Shown: one piece after another, positions 1-8,045 of the stretch
Position numbering within the stretch: position 1 is the stretch's first letter
Layout of the letters: every line of letters starts with the position of its first letter
Assembly (NCBI RefSeq): GCF_014595955.1
Contig: NZ_JABVCF010000014.1
Span: 1-64,000, forward strand
DNA: 64,000 bases
Direction: 5' to 3'
Source of the DNA: Pseudaminobacter soli (ex Zhang et al. 2022)
GTDB taxonomy: Bacteria > Pseudomonadota > Alphaproteobacteria > Rhizobiales > Rhizobiaceae
Notes under the pieces: generated by a model
Told to the model about the DNA's origin: nothing
The model's input: the letters and a program-made list of their open reading frames with translations, nothing else
The model's database searches: none
Position numbers and translations under genes: made by a program

Positions 1-2
1 AA

Positions 3-83
3 CGCTATCCGAACGGCTACACCTGCCATTTCCCGCGACCGAACTGGAAGCTGCCACGGCGCGAGGAAAGCCGCCGCATTTGA
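3..83 (+). CDS. Possible C-terminal fragment of an unidentified protein
   Basis: Frame 3 is open from the window edge to a TGA at 81-83 and would encode 26 residues ending REESRRI. The stretch contains YPNGYTCHFPRPNW, whose mix of aromatic residues, Pro and Cys looks more protein-like than frames 1 and 2. It is too short to assign to a family, and the start lies outside the window. Confidence 0.3.
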   Translation, partial: RYPNGYTCHFPRPNWKLPRREESRRI

Positions 84-435
84 GAGATAGAACAGGCTTT
101 TCTCACTATCTGCTGCACCGCTTTATTACTTTCAAGGTGTGTCAGTTCGTCTTGATTACCGTGCAGATATATTCTCATTATCTGCGAACCTGACCAATAG
201 CCAGCATAGCCGCATCAGCCGGATCGGCCATACCGGGCCGGGCCGGCAGGACGTCAAACTGCAAGGAACGGCGCTGAATCAAACCGGCGCTCGGGGGCGA
301 TCTGTATCCATGGTCTCGAAGGTGGCCGGGAACTGTGTCTGTTCCGCATGCACTTCTGGGCGTAGGATGATGCCGACAAGGTCGTCGAGGCTGCGTCCAG
401 CGTTCGATCACGGGAGGGCTGCCAAGGCCGGACCG
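84..435. other. Non-coding stretch upstream of the beta-propeller gene
   Basis: An open frame runs through here from 139 into the next gene, but its first 99 codons (Arg/Ser/Gly-rich, no recognisable domain) precede an ideal signal peptide that begins at 436. I therefore treat it as upstream DNA. I see no RNA gene, repeat or clear promoter. Confidence 0.4.
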
Positions 436-1440
436 ATGAAGCGCACCTTCCTGATTATGGTAAGCGTCATTGCGGCGCTCACGATTACAGTCGGGGCCCT
501 GGCTGAGCAGGCCGCCCACTCCGTTCCTCTGCAACTGGTGGCGAAGATTCCGCTCGGTGACGTGAAGGGCCGCATCGATCATATGGCGGTTGACGTCGCC
601 GGGCGGCGACTTTTTGTAGCCGAACTCGGCAATGGCAGCATTGGAGTCGTCGATCTGAGTACCTTGCAGGTATCGGGGCGGATCCGCGGGCTCAACGAGC
701 CGCAGGGCGTCGGCTATCTCCCTTCAACCGACACCGTTTACGTCGCCAGCGCCGGTGATGGATCGGTGCGGACGTACCGCGGGCGGGCCCTCGAGGAAGC
801 CGCTCATATTCAGCTCGGCGAAGATGCGGACAACATCAGGGTCGACAGTGCGGGCAACCGGGTGTTCGTGGGATACGGGCAGGGCTGGCTGGCGGTCATC
901 GACGCTGGGCAAGCGCGAAAGCTCTCGGACATTCCCTTGCATGGTCATCCTGAGGGCTTCCAGCTTGGAAACGACGGAGACCGGATCTTCGTGAACGTAC
1001 CCGATGCGAATGTTGTTGAGGTCGTCGACCGTCAGGGCGGTGAGGTGGTCGCCCGGTGGAAGACGGGCCAAGCGGGCGAGAACTTTCCGATGGCTTTGGC
1101 CGAGGCCTACGGCAAGGTCCTTGTGGCATTCCGCGCTCCGGCGATGTTGAGCGCGTTTTCCATGGTTGACGGAGCGCGCGTCAAAGATGCGAGAACGTGC
1201 GGCGACGCCGATGACATGTTCGTCGATGCGAAGCGGCACCGGGTCTACGTAAGCTGCGGCGACGCCCATCTGGACGTCTTTGAACTGGAAGACGGCAGCT
1301 TCCGCCGAATGGCCAGTCTTCCGACTGCCCCCGGCGCACGCACATCGCTGTTCGTTCCCGAGCTTGACCGGCTGTTCCTCGCCGTGCGGGCGAGAGCTGG
1401 GGAACAAGCGGCGATCTGGGTCTATCGGCCCGCGCGATGA
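436..1440 (+). CDS. Secreted YncE/YVTN-type beta-propeller protein
   Basis: This 334-residue protein begins with a clear Sec signal peptide (MKRTF, hydrophobic stretch, ALA-E near residue 29), which is why I chose ATG 436 over the longer open frame from 139. The mature part is a run of roughly 40-residue blade repeats of the YncE/YVTN type: IDHMAVDVAGRRLFVAELG, then a VYVASAGDGSVR blade and later VYVSCGDAHLDVFEL. Such proteins are seven-bladed periplasmic or exported propellers, usually without catalytic activity. It lies 234 bp before a small secreted protein and a PCuAC copper chaperone on the same strand, which suggests a role in metal handling at the cell envelope. That link is inference from neighbourhood only. 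Confidence 0.7.
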   Translation: MKRTFLIMVSVIAALTITVGALAEQAAHSVPLQLVAKIPLGDVKGRIDHMAVDVAGRRLFVAELGNGSIGVVDLSTLQVSGRIRGLNEPQGVGYLPSTDTVYVASAGDGSVRTYRGRALEEAAHIQLGEDADNIRVDSAGNRVFVGYGQGWLAVIDAGQARKLSDIPLHGHPEGFQLGNDGDRIFVNVPDANVVEVVDRQGGEVVARWKTGQAGENFPMALAEAYGKVLVAFRAPAMLSAFSMVDGARVKDARTCGDADDMFVDAKRHRVYVSCGDAHLDVFELEDGSFRRMASLPTAPGARTSLFVPELDRLFLAVRARAGEQAAIWVYRPAR

Positions 1441-1674
1441 ACCCATAAGAGGTGCACGCCGGAAGCTTGCTCCTGCTCGAGCTCTCACGGCCCAAGCGAT
1501 GGCTGAGATCGCCAGCTTTGTCGCGGACGTGTTCTGAACTCTTGCCGTTACCAAATTGGAAATCCAGGTTTTGCCGGCGCTTCGTCGGGCAAGATGACGC
1601 AGCGTGAGTTTGCGGATTCGCAGCCGGCCGCCAGTATGCTAGGACTGCTTGAGATGGACTGAGAGGGATCGCCG

Positions 1675-2055
1675 GTGGCGGCACCACGCATGGGATGGAG
1701 GGTCTGGATCGCGCTCGTCGCGGCCGTGCTCCTGATCGCGCAAGGCTTCACGCCCGTATCGGCCAACGCTGCCGGGCCGACTGCAGTTGTTTTGGACGCA
1801 TTCGGCAACCCCATTTGCCTTGCCGGCTATATCGCGGAAGGGCTCGATGATAGCCAACGCGGTGCCCCGCCGGATTGCTGCGCAATTCACTGCTGTGCGT
1901 CGACCTTCTCTGCGGGCGTGCTTCCGAAATCCGCGGAATTGATCGTCGGTCCATTCCTGGAGCTGCCGAAGCAAGATCTGCCGGTTTCGCCTTTCCTTCT
2001 CGCGGCCGACGGATATTTGCCTGGGAACCCGCGCGCACCGCCTTTCAGCGCCTAA
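1675..2055 (+). CDS. Small secreted DUF2946-like protein
   Basis: A 126-residue protein with an N-terminal hydrophobic helix (about residues 9-30). It has a Cys/His cluster in the middle (PPDCCAIHCCAS) and a C-terminal RAPP motif. Short exported proteins with central Cys/His residues and a terminal R-x-P-P motif are typical of the DUF2946 family, often found beside copper genes, and the PCuAC gene follows 96 bp downstream. I chose the GTG at 1675 because GAGAGGGA lies just upstream; an in-frame ATG at 1690 is the alternative. A metal-binding or envelope role is inferred, and the family assignment is tentative. Confidence 0.5.
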   Translation: MAAPRMGWRVWIALVAAVLLIAQGFTPVSANAAGPTAVVLDAFGNPICLAGYIAEGLDDSQRGAPPDCCAIHCCASTFSAGVLPKSAELIVGPFLELPKQDLPVSPFLLAADGYLPGNPRAPPFSA

Positions 2056-2151
2056 CATCTCTGTCGAGGATCTGCCTCGACCCTGACAGTCAACTTTTCT
2101 CCCACGCTTCCACGCGCGTCCGGAAAGGCGCGCTTCATGGAGAGATTCCAT

Positions 2152-2712
2152 ATGACTATGACGGCCTTCTATCGCACCCGTGCGTCTATCCGAACAATTC
2201 GACGTTCATTCCCCCGATTCAGCAGCATCGAGGAGCGTATTGGCATTCTTATCTTCACGCTGATGCTGATCCTCGCGCTTTCGCATCCGCTCTGGGCGCA
2301 CGAGTTCGAGATCGGAAGCATCGAGATCGACCATCCGATCGCGAGCGCGCCGCCGGAGGGCGCCAAGGTCGCCGCCGGCTACATGACCCTCAAGAATAGC
2401 GGGGCGGCGACGGATCGCCTCGTCTCAATCTCATCGGAGATTGCCGGCCGCACCGAGTTGCACGACATGTCCGTGGACGCTCAGGGCGTGATGACCATGC
2501 GGCCCGTCACCGGCGGGCTGGAGATCCCTGCCGGCTCCGAAGTGGCGCTCAAGCGCGGTTCCTATCATGTGATGTTCATGGACCTGAAGCGGCCGATCAA
2601 CGAAGGCGAAAGTTTCAACGGCACGCTTACCTTCGAGAAGGCCGGCACCGTCGACATTACCTTCAAGGTGGAAGGCAGGCCCGGCACCGAGCATCACGAC
2701 CACGGCAGCTAA
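2152..2712 (+). CDS. PCuAC-family periplasmic copper chaperone
   Basis: A 186-residue protein with an N-terminal hydrophobic segment (about 30-49) acting as signal or anchor, followed by a PCuAC domain (DUF461). The copper-binding pattern of the family, H(M)x10Mx21HxM, is recognisable: His104 and Met106 in TELHDMSV, Met114 and Met116, then His139 and Met141 in SYHVMFM. A C-terminal HHDHGS tail could add metal ligands. PCuAC proteins pass Cu(I) to the CuA site of cytochrome c oxidase in the periplasm. ATG 2152 is preferred because GGAGAG lies seven bases upstream; ATG 2137 is also possible. It closes a likely envelope-copper cluster with the two preceding genes. Confidence 0.88.
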   Translation: MTMTAFYRTRASIRTIRRSFPRFSSIEERIGILIFTLMLILALSHPLWAHEFEIGSIEIDHPIASAPPEGAKVAAGYMTLKNSGAATDRLVSISSEIAGRTELHDMSVDAQGVMTMRPVTGGLEIPAGSEVALKRGSYHVMFMDLKRPINEGESFNGTLTFEKAGTVDITFKVEGRPGTEHHDHGS

Positions 2713-2752
2713 GCTGCCGGCCGGCAGACCAGACCAACGGCCTTCTGCTCTT

Positions 2753-2781
2753 GGGGAACGCGATCCGAATGCGCGTTCCCC
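2753..2781. repeat. 10-bp perfect inverted repeat between the PCuAC gene and pcaF
   Basis: GGGGAACGCG (2753-2762) and CGCGTTCCCC (2772-2781) form a perfect stem with a 9-base loop. No T-run follows, so it is not a standard intrinsic terminator. It may end or stabilise the copper-gene transcript or serve as an operator for pcaF. A TTGACA follows at 2792-2797, without a good -10 hexamer. Confidence 0.5.
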
Positions 2782-2878
2782 GGCAAGGCCGTTGACAGCG
2801 GACAAGGCAACGAACTAGCCCCCTGAGGAACGGAAGCTCGCGCGACGCGAGCAGCGCTTCCAGAACGGGACCGAGCAA

Positions 2879-4084
2879 ATGGCTGAGGCTTTCATCTGCG
2901 ACTACGTCCGCACGCCGATCGGCCGCTTCGGCGGCCAGCTTTCCTCCGTACGGACTGACGATCTCGCCGCCATTCCCCTCAAGGCGCTGATGGAGCGCAA
3001 TGCCGCGGTCGACTGGAACCTGGTCGACGACGTCATCCTGGGCTGCGCCAATCAGGCGGGCGAGGACAACCGCAACGTCGCGCGCATGGCTCTGCTGCTC
3101 GCCGGCTTTCCCACCGACGTGCCTGGCGCCACGGTCAATCGCCTTTGCGGATCCGGCATGGACGCGATCATCATGGCGGCCCGCGCGATCAAGGCGGGCG
3201 ACGCCGAGCTGATGGTGGCGGGCGGCGTGGAATCCATGAGCCGGGCGCCCTTCGTGATGCCGAAGGCGGCGGAAGCCTTTTCACGAAACGCCGAGATCTA
3301 CGACACCACGATCGGCTGGCGCTTCATCAACCCCCTCCTGAAGAAGCAGTATGGCGTCGAGTCCATGCCGGAGACGGGCGAGAACGTCGCGGAGGATTTT
3401 TCCGTGTCGCGCGCGGACCAGGATTCCTTCTCGGTGCGCAGCCAGGAAAGGGCTGTCGCCGCCCAGGCGAATGGCCGGCTCGCCAAGGAGATCGTTGCGG
3501 TCACAATTCCGCAGCGAAAGGAAGAGCCGCTTGTCGTCTCGAAGGACGAACACCCCCGTGCGGGTACGACGATCGAATCTTTGGCAAAGCTGCCGACGCC
3601 CTTTCGTCAGGGCGGGACGGTGACGGCCGGCAATGCCTCCGGCGTCAACGATGGTGCCGCGGCACTGATCATCGCCTCCGAGGCCGCTGCCGAGAAGCAC
3701 GGGCTCAACCCGATCGCGCGCGTTGTCGCTGGTGCGGCGGCCGGCGTTCCGCCCCGGATCATGGGCATTGGACCAGTGCCGGCGACCAGGAAGCTCACGG
3801 CGCGCCTGGGCATCTCGCCCAGCAATTTCGATCTGGTGGAGCTCAACGAGGCCTTTGCATCGCAGGGTATTGCGGTGCTGCGCGAGCTTGGCATTCCAGA
3901 AGACGCTCCGCACGTGAACCCGAATGGCGGCGCCATCGCGCTCGGCCATCCGCTCGGCATGTCCGGCGCGCGCATCACCGGCACGGCAGCTCTGGAATTG
4001 CGGGAACGCGGTGCGCGGCTGGCGCTGGCAACGATGTGCATCGGCGTCGGCCAAGGCATCGCGATTGCGCTGGAGCGGGTGTAG
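2879..4084 (+). CDS. pcaF: 3-oxoadipyl-CoA thiolase
   Basis: A 401-residue thiolase, the normal length. The N-terminus (CDYVRTPIGRFGG) and overall sequence match PcaF/PaaJ-type 3-oxoadipyl-CoA thiolases more than acetoacetyl-CoA thiolases. The acyl-accepting Cys90 lies in VNRLCGSGMDA, His357 in ALGHPLGMSGAR and the second catalytic Cys387 in TMCIGVGQG. The enzyme cleaves 3-oxoadipyl-CoA with CoA into succinyl-CoA and acetyl-CoA, the last step of the beta-ketoadipate or phenylacetate pathway in the cytoplasm. The partner CoA-transferase genes (pcaIJ) are not next to it, so it probably acts with enzymes encoded elsewhere. It is convergent with modC. Confidence 0.9.
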   Translation: MAEAFICDYVRTPIGRFGGQLSSVRTDDLAAIPLKALMERNAAVDWNLVDDVILGCANQAGEDNRNVARMALLLAGFPTDVPGATVNRLCGSGMDAIIMAARAIKAGDAELMVAGGVESMSRAPFVMPKAAEAFSRNAEIYDTTIGWRFINPLLKKQYGVESMPETGENVAEDFSVSRADQDSFSVRSQERAVAAQANGRLAKEIVAVTIPQRKEEPLVVSKDEHPRAGTTIESLAKLPTPFRQGGTVTAGNASGVNDGAAALIIASEAAAEKHGLNPIARVVAGAAAGVPPRIMGIGPVPATRKLTARLGISPSNFDLVELNEAFASQGIAVLRELGIPEDAPHVNPNGGAIALGHPLGMSGARITGTAALELRERGARLALATMCIGVGQGIAIALERV

Positions 4085-4152
4085 CGCTCCCAGTGCGATC
4101 TGCATCCGCTTCGACCACTCGCAACTTCGTGGCTCGCGCTAAGGGTCGCTCC

Positions 4153-5265
4153 TCAGATCGAGCGATGTTGGTAATGCGACCCGCCGATATTCGCCTTGTC
4201 GAAGGTGACGGCTTTTACCACGGCGAAAACCTTTCTCCCCGGCGCCAGCCCGAGCAACTCGACCGAACGCCTCGTGACCCGCGACACCAGGCGGTCTCCG
4301 CCGCTATCGAGTGAGACAAGTGCCTCCGGCCCCGCGTTGGCCGATATGTCGACGACAGTCACCGAAAGCGTGTTCAGGGCGCTGATGCCGACCGGCCGCT
4401 CCAGCGCGAGCATCACATCGCGCGCCCTGACCCGCACCCGGAGCACGGTTCCGGCCGGTGCATCGATGCTGGGAAGGCGCCATTCCCCGCCGGCGGACCG
4501 CAGGACCGTCAGCCCGAAGCTCTCTTCGTGGCCTACCAGAGCCAGTTCGATCAGTGCCCCGACTTCTCCGCGCTCCTCCTCGGGCAGAAGCTCGAACCGC
4601 GAGAAGATGTCGCCCGTCGCCCCGCTCGCGACGACCTTTCCGTGATCGAGCACCACGACGTCGGTAGCGAGCCGGGCTACCTCGGCCACCGAATGGCTGA
4701 CATAGACGATCGGAATCCTGCTCTCGTCCCGCAGTTTCTCCAGGTAGGGCATGATCTCGGCCTTGCGCGCCTCGTCGAGGGAGGCGAGCGGCTCGTCCAT
4801 GAGGATGAGTTTGGGGCTGGCGATCAAGGCACGGCCGATGGCCACCCGCTGCTTCTCCCCGCCGGAAAGCGAGGCGGGCCGCCGATCCAGAAGATGCCCG
4901 ATACCAAGCAGGTCCACTACGTCGGAAAAGTCGGCGTAGCGCTCCGCGGCCGGCGTGAAGAAGCGCCCGTAGGCAAGGTTCTGCCTGACCGTGAGATGCG
5001 GGAACAGGCGTGCGTCCTGGAACACATAGCCGATGCGCCGTTTGTGCATGGGGACGAAGGTGCGTGCGGCAGTGTCCACCAGCACCCGCCCGTCGGCGGT
5101 GACGCGGCCCTGCTGCGGTCGGATCAATCCCCCGATGATGTTGACCAGCGACGTCTTGCCCGACCCCGACGGACCGAAGAGCGCCGTCAGCCGCCCGCCG
5201 CTGTCGAAGCTGGCATCGAGCAGGAAATCGCCCTGATGGTGGCGTACATCGACGGACAGCGTCAT
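4153..5265 (-). CDS. modC: Molybdate ABC transporter ATP-binding protein
   Basis: A 370-residue ABC ATPase. Walker A is GPSGSGKT (31-38), the signature [14 protein letters not shown] lies near 135, and Walker B LILMDEPLAS follows. The C-terminal third has the Mop/TOBE pattern (SALNTLSVTVVDISANAGPEA) characteristic of ModC. The sequence after Walker A (SLVNIIGGLIRPQQGRV) and the F-box-like LFGPSG start also match ModC. It energises molybdate import through ModB. ATG 5265 overlaps the modB stop by ATGA, so the two are translationally coupled. No modA or modE is present in the window. Confidence 0.92.
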   Translation of the reverse strand: MTLSVDVRHHQGDFLLDASFDSGGRLTALFGPSGSGKTSLVNIIGGLIRPQQGRVTADGRVLVDTAARTFVPMHKRRIGYVFQDARLFPHLTVRQNLAYGRFFTPAAERYADFSDVVDLLGIGHLLDRRPASLSGGEKQRVAIGRALIASPKLILMDEPLASLDEARKAEIMPYLEKLRDESRIPIVYVSHSVAEVARLATDVVVLDHGKVVASGATGDIFSRFELLPEEERGEVGALIELALVGHEESFGLTVLRSAGGEWRLPSIDAPAGTVLRVRVRARDVMLALERPVGISALNTLSVTVVDISANAGPEALVSLDSGGDRLVSRVTRRSVELLGLAPGRKVFAVVKAVTFDKANIGGSHYQHRSI

Positions 5266-5963
5266 TCCGGCTCGAACCGGCTGCTGATGCGCCGCGCCAG
5301 GATCTCGGAAGCAAGCAGCGCTAGCATGGAGATGGCGATCGAGATCAGGGTCAGCCGAATGGCTCCGGCGTCTCCCCCCGGCACCTGGGTATAGGTGTAG
5401 ATCGCCGAGGGGAGCGTCTGCGTCTCGCCGGGGATGTTGGAGACGAAGGTGATGGTGGCGCCGAATTCGCCCATCGCCTTGGCGAAGGCGAGGATCATGC
5501 CGGCGATGATGCCGGGCAGGATCAGCGGCAGCGTGATGGTGACGAAGACCCAGGCCCGGTTGGCGCCGAGGGTGCCGGCTGCCGACTCCAGCCGCCGATC
5601 GACTGTCTCGATCGATAGCCGGATCGCGCGCACCATCAGCGGAAACGCCATCACCCCGCAGGCGAGGGCCGCTCCTGTCCAGCGGAACGAGAAAACAATC
5701 CCGAACGTCTCGGCCAGGAACGAGCCGACCGGCGCCCGCCGTCCGAAGGTGAGGAGCAGCAGATAGCCGGTGACGACCGGCGGCATGATGAGAGGAAGGT
5801 GGACAAGCCCATTTATGAGCGTCTTGCCCCAGAATTCCTTGCGGGCGAGCGTATAGGCAACCGCAATCCCGAATGGCAGGCTGACGACCATCGCCCAGGT
5901 CGAGACCTTTATCGACAGCCTGACCGCGTTCCATTCATCCGGACTGAGATCCAGCCACTGCAT
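5262..5963 (-). CDS. modB: Molybdate ABC transporter permease
   Basis: A 233-residue inner-membrane protein with about five transmembrane helices and the binding-protein-dependent permease loop ESAAGTLGANRAWVFVTITLP. It also carries the ModB signature stretch AKAMGEFGATITFVSNIPG and QTLPSAIYTYTQ. I chose ATG 5963 (MQWLDLSPDEW), the usual ModB N-terminus; an open frame runs further upstream to 6059. It overlaps modC by four bases. The periplasmic molybdate-binding protein ModA, normally the first gene, is absent: the upstream side holds a peptidase gene on the other strand. ModA must come from another locus, or the operon has been broken here. Confidence 0.92.
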   Translation of the reverse strand: MQWLDLSPDEWNAVRLSIKVSTWAMVVSLPFGIAVAYTLARKEFWGKTLINGLVHLPLIMPPVVTGYLLLLTFGRRAPVGSFLAETFGIVFSFRWTGAALACGVMAFPLMVRAIRLSIETVDRRLESAAGTLGANRAWVFVTITLPLILPGIIAGMILAFAKAMGEFGATITFVSNIPGETQTLPSAIYTYTQVPGGDAGAIRLTLISIAISMLALLASEILARRISSRFEPE

Positions 5964-6156
5964 GTTCCGTTCCGGGACCTGTCGGTTGATTGGCGTCCTG
6001 GTAGGTCCCTGCCGGGAGCACAGACCGCCAAGTGGATCGCAGCACGCTAGCATGGCCATCGCTTCTCGGTCGAGGCGGAAGCGAGGCTTGCCGTTTCGGC
6101 TGTGCCGGGCAAGATGCTGGTTCCAAAGCCATTCTCAACGTCGGCACGGCAGCAGC

Positions 6157-7272
6157 ATGAACGATCCATTGAAACAAACTCCCGGCGGCAAGCCCCGCGC
6201 CCGGTTCTATGGCATCCCTTTCCAGGGCGAGCCCGGCCCTTGTAACGCGATCACTGATGTGCCTGGCGTTTCCGTTGGCTATGTCACGCTGATTGCGGGA
6301 GACGGGCCGCTTGTCGTTGGCAAAGGTCCGGTACGTACCGGCGTCACCGCTATCTTGCCCCGCCCCCGGCCGGAACTGCCCACGCCTGTCTATGCCGGCG
6401 TTTTCAGCGGCAATGGAAATGGCGAGCTTACGGGATCGCATCTGATCGAGGAGATTGGCGCGTTCAATCTCCCCATCACCATCACCAACACGCATTCCTG
6501 CGGCGTCACCCGAGACGGCACCTTGCGATGGCTGGGCGACGTCCTCCCTGGCGCTCTCGACAGTTGGGGCCTGCCGGTCGCCGCCGAGACCTATGACGGC
6601 TTCTTGAACGACATCAACGGTCATCATGTCGGCTTCGACGACGTCGCACGTGCGCTGGAGACGGCTGCCGCCGGCCGGATCGAGGAGGGTAGTGTCGGCG
6701 GCGGAACGGGCATGATTGCCTTCGGCTTCAAGGCGGGCTCGGGTACCGCCTCCCGCCAGGTGGTTTGGCGGGACCGGCGCTACACGGTCGGCACCTTCGT
6801 CCAGGCGAATTTCGGCAAGCGAGCAAACCTGACGATCCGCGGCCGACTGGTGGGCCCGGATCTTGCCGAGCCAGCCTTGGTGGAAAACACACCGCGCGCC
6901 GAGAAGGGATCGATCATCGCCATCGTGGCGACTGATGCTCCCTTCCTACCGCATCAGCTCAAGAGGCTCGCGCGGCGCGTACCGCTCGGAATAGCCTTGA
7001 CCGGAGGCTATGGGTATCACAGCTCCGGGGATATTTTTCTTGCCTTTTCCACGGCGAACGCCCAGGCGGCCGCCGCCGCTCCGGGATCGCTCGCGCGCGC
7101 GGAATTCATTCCCGATCCCGACATCGATCCCTTTTTCGACGCAGTGGTGCAGTCGACAGAGGAGGCCATCCTCAACAGCATGATCGCCAATGAGGACATG
7201 ACCGGGCGCGACGGCAACTTCGTGCCTGCACTGCCGCGACCGTGGCTCTCCGCTGCATTCCCGCCAGCGTGA
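6157..7272 (+). CDS. P1-family aminopeptidase (DmpA/BapA-like, self-processing)
   Basis: A 371-residue N-terminal-nucleophile hydrolase of MEROPS family P1 (L-aminopeptidase/D-esterase, beta-aminopeptidase). Family landmarks are FSGNGNGELTG, ITNTHSCGV, VAAETYDGFLNDING and the glycine strip SVGGGTGMIAFGFKAGSGTASR. The expected autocleavage site is Gly-Ser at EKGSIIAIVATDAP, making Ser252 the nucleophile, almost the same position as Ser250 of DmpA. The enzyme removes N-terminal residues, including D- and beta-amino acids, from small peptides, amides and esters. ATG 6157 (MNDPLKQ) aligns with the family start, though its ribosome site is weak. It is convergent with mucR and has no obvious partner. 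Confidence 0.88.
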   Translation: MNDPLKQTPGGKPRARFYGIPFQGEPGPCNAITDVPGVSVGYVTLIAGDGPLVVGKGPVRTGVTAILPRPRPELPTPVYAGVFSGNGNGELTGSHLIEEIGAFNLPITITNTHSCGVTRDGTLRWLGDVLPGALDSWGLPVAAETYDGFLNDINGHHVGFDDVARALETAAAGRIEEGSVGGGTGMIAFGFKAGSGTASRQVVWRDRRYTVGTFVQANFGKRANLTIRGRLVGPDLAEPALVENTPRAEKGSIIAIVATDAPFLPHQLKRLARRVPLGIALTGGYGYHSSGDIFLAFSTANAQAAAAAPGSLARAEFIPDPDIDPFFDAVVQSTEEAILNSMIANEDMTGRDGNFVPALPRPWLSAAFPPA

Positions 7273-7307
7273 GAAGACCCAAAGGCTGGATCAGGATCGG
7301 TGGCCGA

Positions 7308-7763
7308 TCAGCCAGCAGCGGTCTTGCGCCGTCCGCGCTTTGCCGCAGCCTCAGCCGCCTTTTCTCTGCGTCCAAGCCCCATGGTCTTGGCGAGTTCCGA
7401 GCGGCGCGCGGCGTAGTTCGGAGCGACCATGGGATAGTCGGAAGGGAGACCCCACTTCTTGCGATATTCGTCCGGCGACATCCCATGTACGCTGGAAAGG
7501 TGCCGCTTCAGCGACTTGAACTTCTTTCCGTCCTCAAGGCAGATGATGTAATCCGGATTGACCGACTTCTTGACCGGAACAGCCGGCGTCAGTGCCACTT
7601 CAACCGCCGGCACTTCGTTTGGTGAAAGTCTCTTCAGCGAGCCGTGCACGTCCCCTATCAGGTTGGGCAGTTGGGACAGCGGAACCGCGTTTCTGGACAC
7701 GTAGGCCGAGACGATCTCGGCCGTCACAGCAACCATGTAGTCAGTCTCAAACTTCTCGTTCAT
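7308..7763 (-). CDS. mucR: MucR/Ros-family zinc-finger transcriptional regulator
   Basis: A 151-residue MucR/Ros protein. The DNA-binding C-terminal half has the family signature CLEDGKKFKSLKRHL, DEYRKKWGLPSDYPMVAPNY and LAKTMGLGRR. The likely zinc-site residues are Cys75, Asp78, His88 and His93: the second Cys of Ros is replaced by Asp, a variation known among Mesorhizobium homologues. The N-terminal half resembles the MucR oligomerisation region. These proteins are H-NS-like repressors of exopolysaccharide, motility and surface-structure genes, binding AT-rich DNA. The 282-bp upstream region is locally AT-richer, as expected for self-regulation. It could influence the curli-like locus in this window, but nothing in the sequence proves that. 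Confidence 0.9.
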   Translation of the reverse strand: MNEKFETDYMVAVTAEIVSAYVSRNAVPLSQLPNLIGDVHGSLKRLSPNEVPAVEVALTPAVPVKKSVNPDYIICLEDGKKFKSLKRHLSSVHGMSPDEYRKKWGLPSDYPMVAPNYAARRSELAKTMGLGRREKAAEAAAKRGRRKTAAG

Positions 7764-8045
7764 TCAGAAAACCCTCAACTAGGCGTGCGCAGCCCCATTA
7801 CGCGCACCTGAGTGCCGATAATGCGTTGCAAAGTCCTACGCAATACAATTTTCAGAAAAAGTTCAGATTGGTCGCAACCATCCCTTGCATTAGGAGGCCA
7901 TGACAAGTGAGACTGCCTGGTGCGGGCCGGAAAACATGAGGCAAGGCCGAGCGTCAACGAAGGCGCTTAGTGAAGTTCGACTTCGAGTCCTCGCCTCAAA
8001 ACCTACATCTCTTCAATCGTCTTGATTCAAAATCTTCTCAAATTC

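Noticed and set aside
178-582. 134-codon minus-strand frame opposite the beta-propeller gene start
   Set aside because: Arg/Pro/Ser-rich shadow composition, overlapping the signal peptide of a well-supported gene on the other strand.
3145-4314. 389-codon plus-strand frame across pcaF
   Set aside because: It is a frame shadow of pcaF: Gly/Arg/His-rich, no motif, and runs into modC antisense.
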